Origin: SZAS-103 sp036496805
GTDB lineage: Bacteria; Pseudomonadota; Gammaproteobacteria; Xanthomonadales; Xanthomonadaceae
NCBI GenBank assembly: GCA_036496805.1
Contig: DASXKN010000034.1
Location: 1 to 64,000, forward strand
Length of the DNA stretch: 64,000 nucleotides
Direction: 5' to 3'
Shown piece after piece: positions 62,038-64,000 of this stretch; within the stretch, counting starts at the first letter, position 1, and every line of letters starts with the position of its first letter. The notes under the pieces were generated by a model. That model saw only the letters and a list, made by a program, of their open reading frames with translations, searched no databases and was not told the DNA's origin. The position numbers and the translations under genes are program-made.

Positions 62038-62720
62038 GCCGCGAGCGCTTCCTGCTGGAAGCGTTGCAGGCTGCGGGGATCGTCCGCTGCCGCGGACAAG
62101 GCATGGACCGCATCGAGCAATCGCAGCGCGCCGACGAAGCCGCAGCTCGCCTTGAGCTTGTGCAGCACGGCGCGTGCATCGTCGAAATCGCCGGCTTCGA
62201 CCGCGCGCACGACCGCCGCCGCCTGCAGGGGAAGTTCCGCCACGAACAGGCCGCGCATGGCTTCCACCGCCGCCGCGTTGCCGCCGAGCGCCTGCAGGGC
62301 GATGGCGTCGTCCCAGACCGGCGCATCGGCGCCGCCGTTCGCGCGCGCACTGGCCAGCACGCGGCGCACCGCGGCGTGCAGGGCAGGGATCGTCAACGGC
62401 TTCTGCAGCACTTCGGCGAAACCGGCCGCGAGCAGATGATCGAGGCGTTCGGCCTGCACCTCGGCGGTCAGGCACAGGGCAGGGGTATCCGGCCGCAGTG
62501 CGCGCATGCGCTCCAGCAACTCCTCGCCGCTGCCATCGGGCAGGTTGGCGTCGAGCAGCCAAAGGTGGAACGGCGCCTCGGACGACTTCACGTGCGCGAG
62601 GGCCTGGGCCGCATCGACCGCCACGTCGACGACGGTCGCCGGCATCGACTGCAGCGCGAGCGTGAGGAAGCCGCGGCTCACCGCGTCATCCTCGACGAGC
62701 AGCAGGCGAACGGGATTCAT
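62022..62720 (-). CDS. Orphan response regulator with C-terminal Hpt domain
   Basis: A 232-residue protein. The receiver domain (about 1-120) has RLLLVEDDAVSRG (acidic pair D11-D12), LWLLDANLPDGSG (phosphorylatable D57) and K107 in LQKPLT. After a linker, an Hpt domain (about 135-232) has VLHKLKASCGFVGA, with the phospho-accepting histidine. There is no output domain, so it would pass phosphate onwards in a phosphorelay. No histidine kinase gene is in the window. It is divergent from the last gene. Confidence 0.88.
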   Translation of the reverse strand: MNPVRLLLVEDDAVSRGFLTLALQSMPATVVDVAVDAAQALAHVKSSEAPFHLWLLDANLPDGSGEELLERMRALRPDTPALCLTAEVQAERLDHLLAAGFAEVLQKPLTIPALHAAVRRVLASARANGGADAPVWDDAIALQALGGNAAAVEAMRGLFVAELPLQAAAVVRAVEAGDFDDARAVLHKLKASCGFVGALRLLDAVHALSAAADDPRSLQRFQQEALAAQPLS

Positions 62721-62752
62721 CGCGGGCGGGCGGGATGGCACACTGAGCCAGC

Positions 62753-64000
62753 ATGAAGTCCCGGGCCTTTCCCCGCAAGCACGGCGCCGCGAACCTCGCG
62801 CTGGCTTGCGCCATCCTGTTGTGCGCGTCGCTGGCGAGCGCGCCGGCATGCGCGCGCACGCTGGACATGCGCGTGGATTCGCTGCAATCCGCCACCGCGA
62901 CCGCCAGCGGCTTGCGCTTGCTCCTGATGATCGACGACTCGGCACAGGGCGGCCGCCTGCGCATCGATGCCGACCGTGTCGATACTCCGAACCTCGGCTA
63001 TGCGTTCCGCGACGTGCACTGGGAATGCCCATTGGTGCGCGACAAGGCAGGCGCATGGCAGTGCCAGGGCGACGTGCGCGCGGGGAAGGCGAAACCGATG
63101 CGGCTTGCGGTGACGGTCGCAACCGCGACGATGTCGGCAAGGCTCTCGGATGGTGCGAGTGCAGCTACCGTGCAGAGCGATGCGAAGACGCCCGACACCA
63201 CGCGCCTGCTGTTCGAACAAGTGCCGGCCGCGTGGCTGGATGCGTACGTCGCGAGCCTGGGGGCGAAAGGCCATTTGCAGAAAGGCCGGCTCGACGCCCA
63301 GCTCGTCATCCGTTCGCCTTCGAGGACCGTGGTCGACATGCGGGGACCATTGCGCCTGCGCGGCTTCGCGCTGGAAACGCCCGACGGCAGCGTCGCGACC
63401 GACGCACTCGACGCCGACGTGCGCCTCGCGTTCAACCGCAACGCCTCGCAGCGCAAGCTCGCCATCGATGCCGACGTGCACGGCGGCGAATTGCTCGCGG
63501 GCGGCCTGTACGCCGCCTTGCCGAAGACGCCGATCACGGCCGGCCTGCGCGCGCAGCAGGCCGGCAACGGCGACTGGACCTTGTCCGCGCTGGACTGGAA
63601 GGACGGCGCCGTGCTGACCGCGAGCGGCGGCGCGCGCTGGTCCCCGACGCAGGGCCTGCGCACGCTGGACCTGCAACTGCAAAGCCGCGATCTCGCCATC
63701 GCCCACGATCGCTACCTCACCGGCTGGCTCGATCCGGCCGGATTCGCAGGCCTGAAACTCCACGGCGAGGCGCAGGCCGACATCGCGCTGGGCGAGAACG
63801 GCTGGCGGTCCGGGCATGCGCGGTTGCAGGGCGTGGATGCGATCGACGGCAAGCAGCGCTTCGAACTCCACGGCCTCGCCGGCGATCTGCGCTGGACTGC
63901 CGACGCTGTAGCCGTCGACAGCGCGCTGCACTGGAACAGCGGCGCCCTGTTCGGAATCGCGCTCGGCCCGGCGCCGTTCGCGCTGCGCAGCCAGTCGCGC
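62753..64000 (+). CDS. Exported protein, C terminus outside the window (AsmA/YdbH-like repeat?)
   Basis: An open frame of at least 416 codons starting at ATG 62753, with a signal-like N terminus (about residues 13-35, ALACAILLCASLASAPACA). The rest consists of alternating polar and hydrophobic beta-type stretches such as GPLRLRGFALETPDGSV and LAIDADVHGGELLAGGLYA, typical of AsmA-like or other beta-taco lipid-transfer proteins. That comparison is by general pattern only. It lies 32 bp from the divergent receiver-Hpt gene, so their promoters must overlap. Confidence 0.65.
   Translation, partial: MKSRAFPRKHGAANLALACAILLCASLASAPACARTLDMRVDSLQSATATASGLRLLLMIDDSAQGGRLRIDADRVDTPNLGYAFRDVHWECPLVRDKAGAWQCQGDVRAGKAKPMRLAVTVATATMSARLSDGASAATVQSDAKTPDTTRLLFEQVPAAWLDAYVASLGAKGHLQKGRLDAQLVIRSPSRTVVDMRGPLRLRGFALETPDGSVATDALDADVRLAFNRNASQRKLAIDADVHGGELLAGGLYAALPKTPITAGLRAQQAGNGDWTLSALDWKDGAVLTASGGARWSPTQGLRTLDLQLQSRDLAIAHDRYLTGWLDPAGFAGLKLHGEAQADIALGENGWRSGHARLQGVDAIDGKQRFELHGLAGDLRWTADAVAVDSALHWNSGALFGIALGPAPFALRSQSR

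Overview
The window is a GC-rich bacterial chromosome segment. The conserved gene order points to a gammaproteobacterium of the order Lysobacterales (Xanthomonadales). The evidence is the runs surA-pdxA-rsmA-apaG-apaH, pyrG-kdsA-eno-ftsB-ispD-ispF-truD-surE-pcm-nlpD, folP-miaA-hfq-hflX-hflK-hflC-purA and rpoE-rseA-mucD-lepA-lepB-rnc-era-recO. Three interspersed palindromic repeat families, common in this group, also occur. The order assignment is inferred from gene order, not from a marker search. No rRNA, tRNA, CRISPR array or prophage was found.

1-2784 is the accessory part. It holds most of an IS110-superfamily element (IS1111 type) inserted into an integron attC site, then two promoterless-looking gene cassettes on the minus strand. 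An intact 94-bp attC with a typical extrahelical base lies between the cassettes, and a last recombination site (attI or half attC) follows with a candidate promoter but no integrase. This is a remnant of a chromosomal cassette array, and the most interesting part of the window.

2785-16865 carries outer-membrane biogenesis and maintenance genes on the minus strand: lptD, surA, pdxA, an unusual small membrane protein, rsmA, apaG and apaH. A deacetylase/cobalamin adenosyltransferase/membrane protein operon, two ubiquinone hydroxylases, an NlpC/P60 lipoprotein and slyD follow. 16866-26668 is a looser region of oxidoreductases (DadA-like, glutathione reductase), an N-formylglutamate amidohydrolase-like enzyme, an Fsr-type exporter divergent from an AraC regulator, a methyltransferase, parE and a small His-rich exported protein. 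Most repeats sit here, one of them supplying a start codon.

26807-42053 holds nucleotide, LPS, glycolysis, isoprenoid, cell division and stationary-phase genes (pyrG to nlpD), then yhbY, rlmE and ftsH. 42183-49976 is folP, miaA, hfq, hflX, hflK, hflC, a DUF2065 gene and purA; FtsH and its HflKC regulators lie close together. 50056-53180 has two membrane proteins and a FadB/FadJ-type bifunctional enzyme. 53362-62037 is the envelope-stress sigma factor operon followed by translation, secretion and RNA/DNA maintenance genes. An orphan receiver-Hpt protein and the start of a large exported protein end the window.

All functions are from motif reading without database searches. The long open frames antisense to genes were treated as composition shadows.
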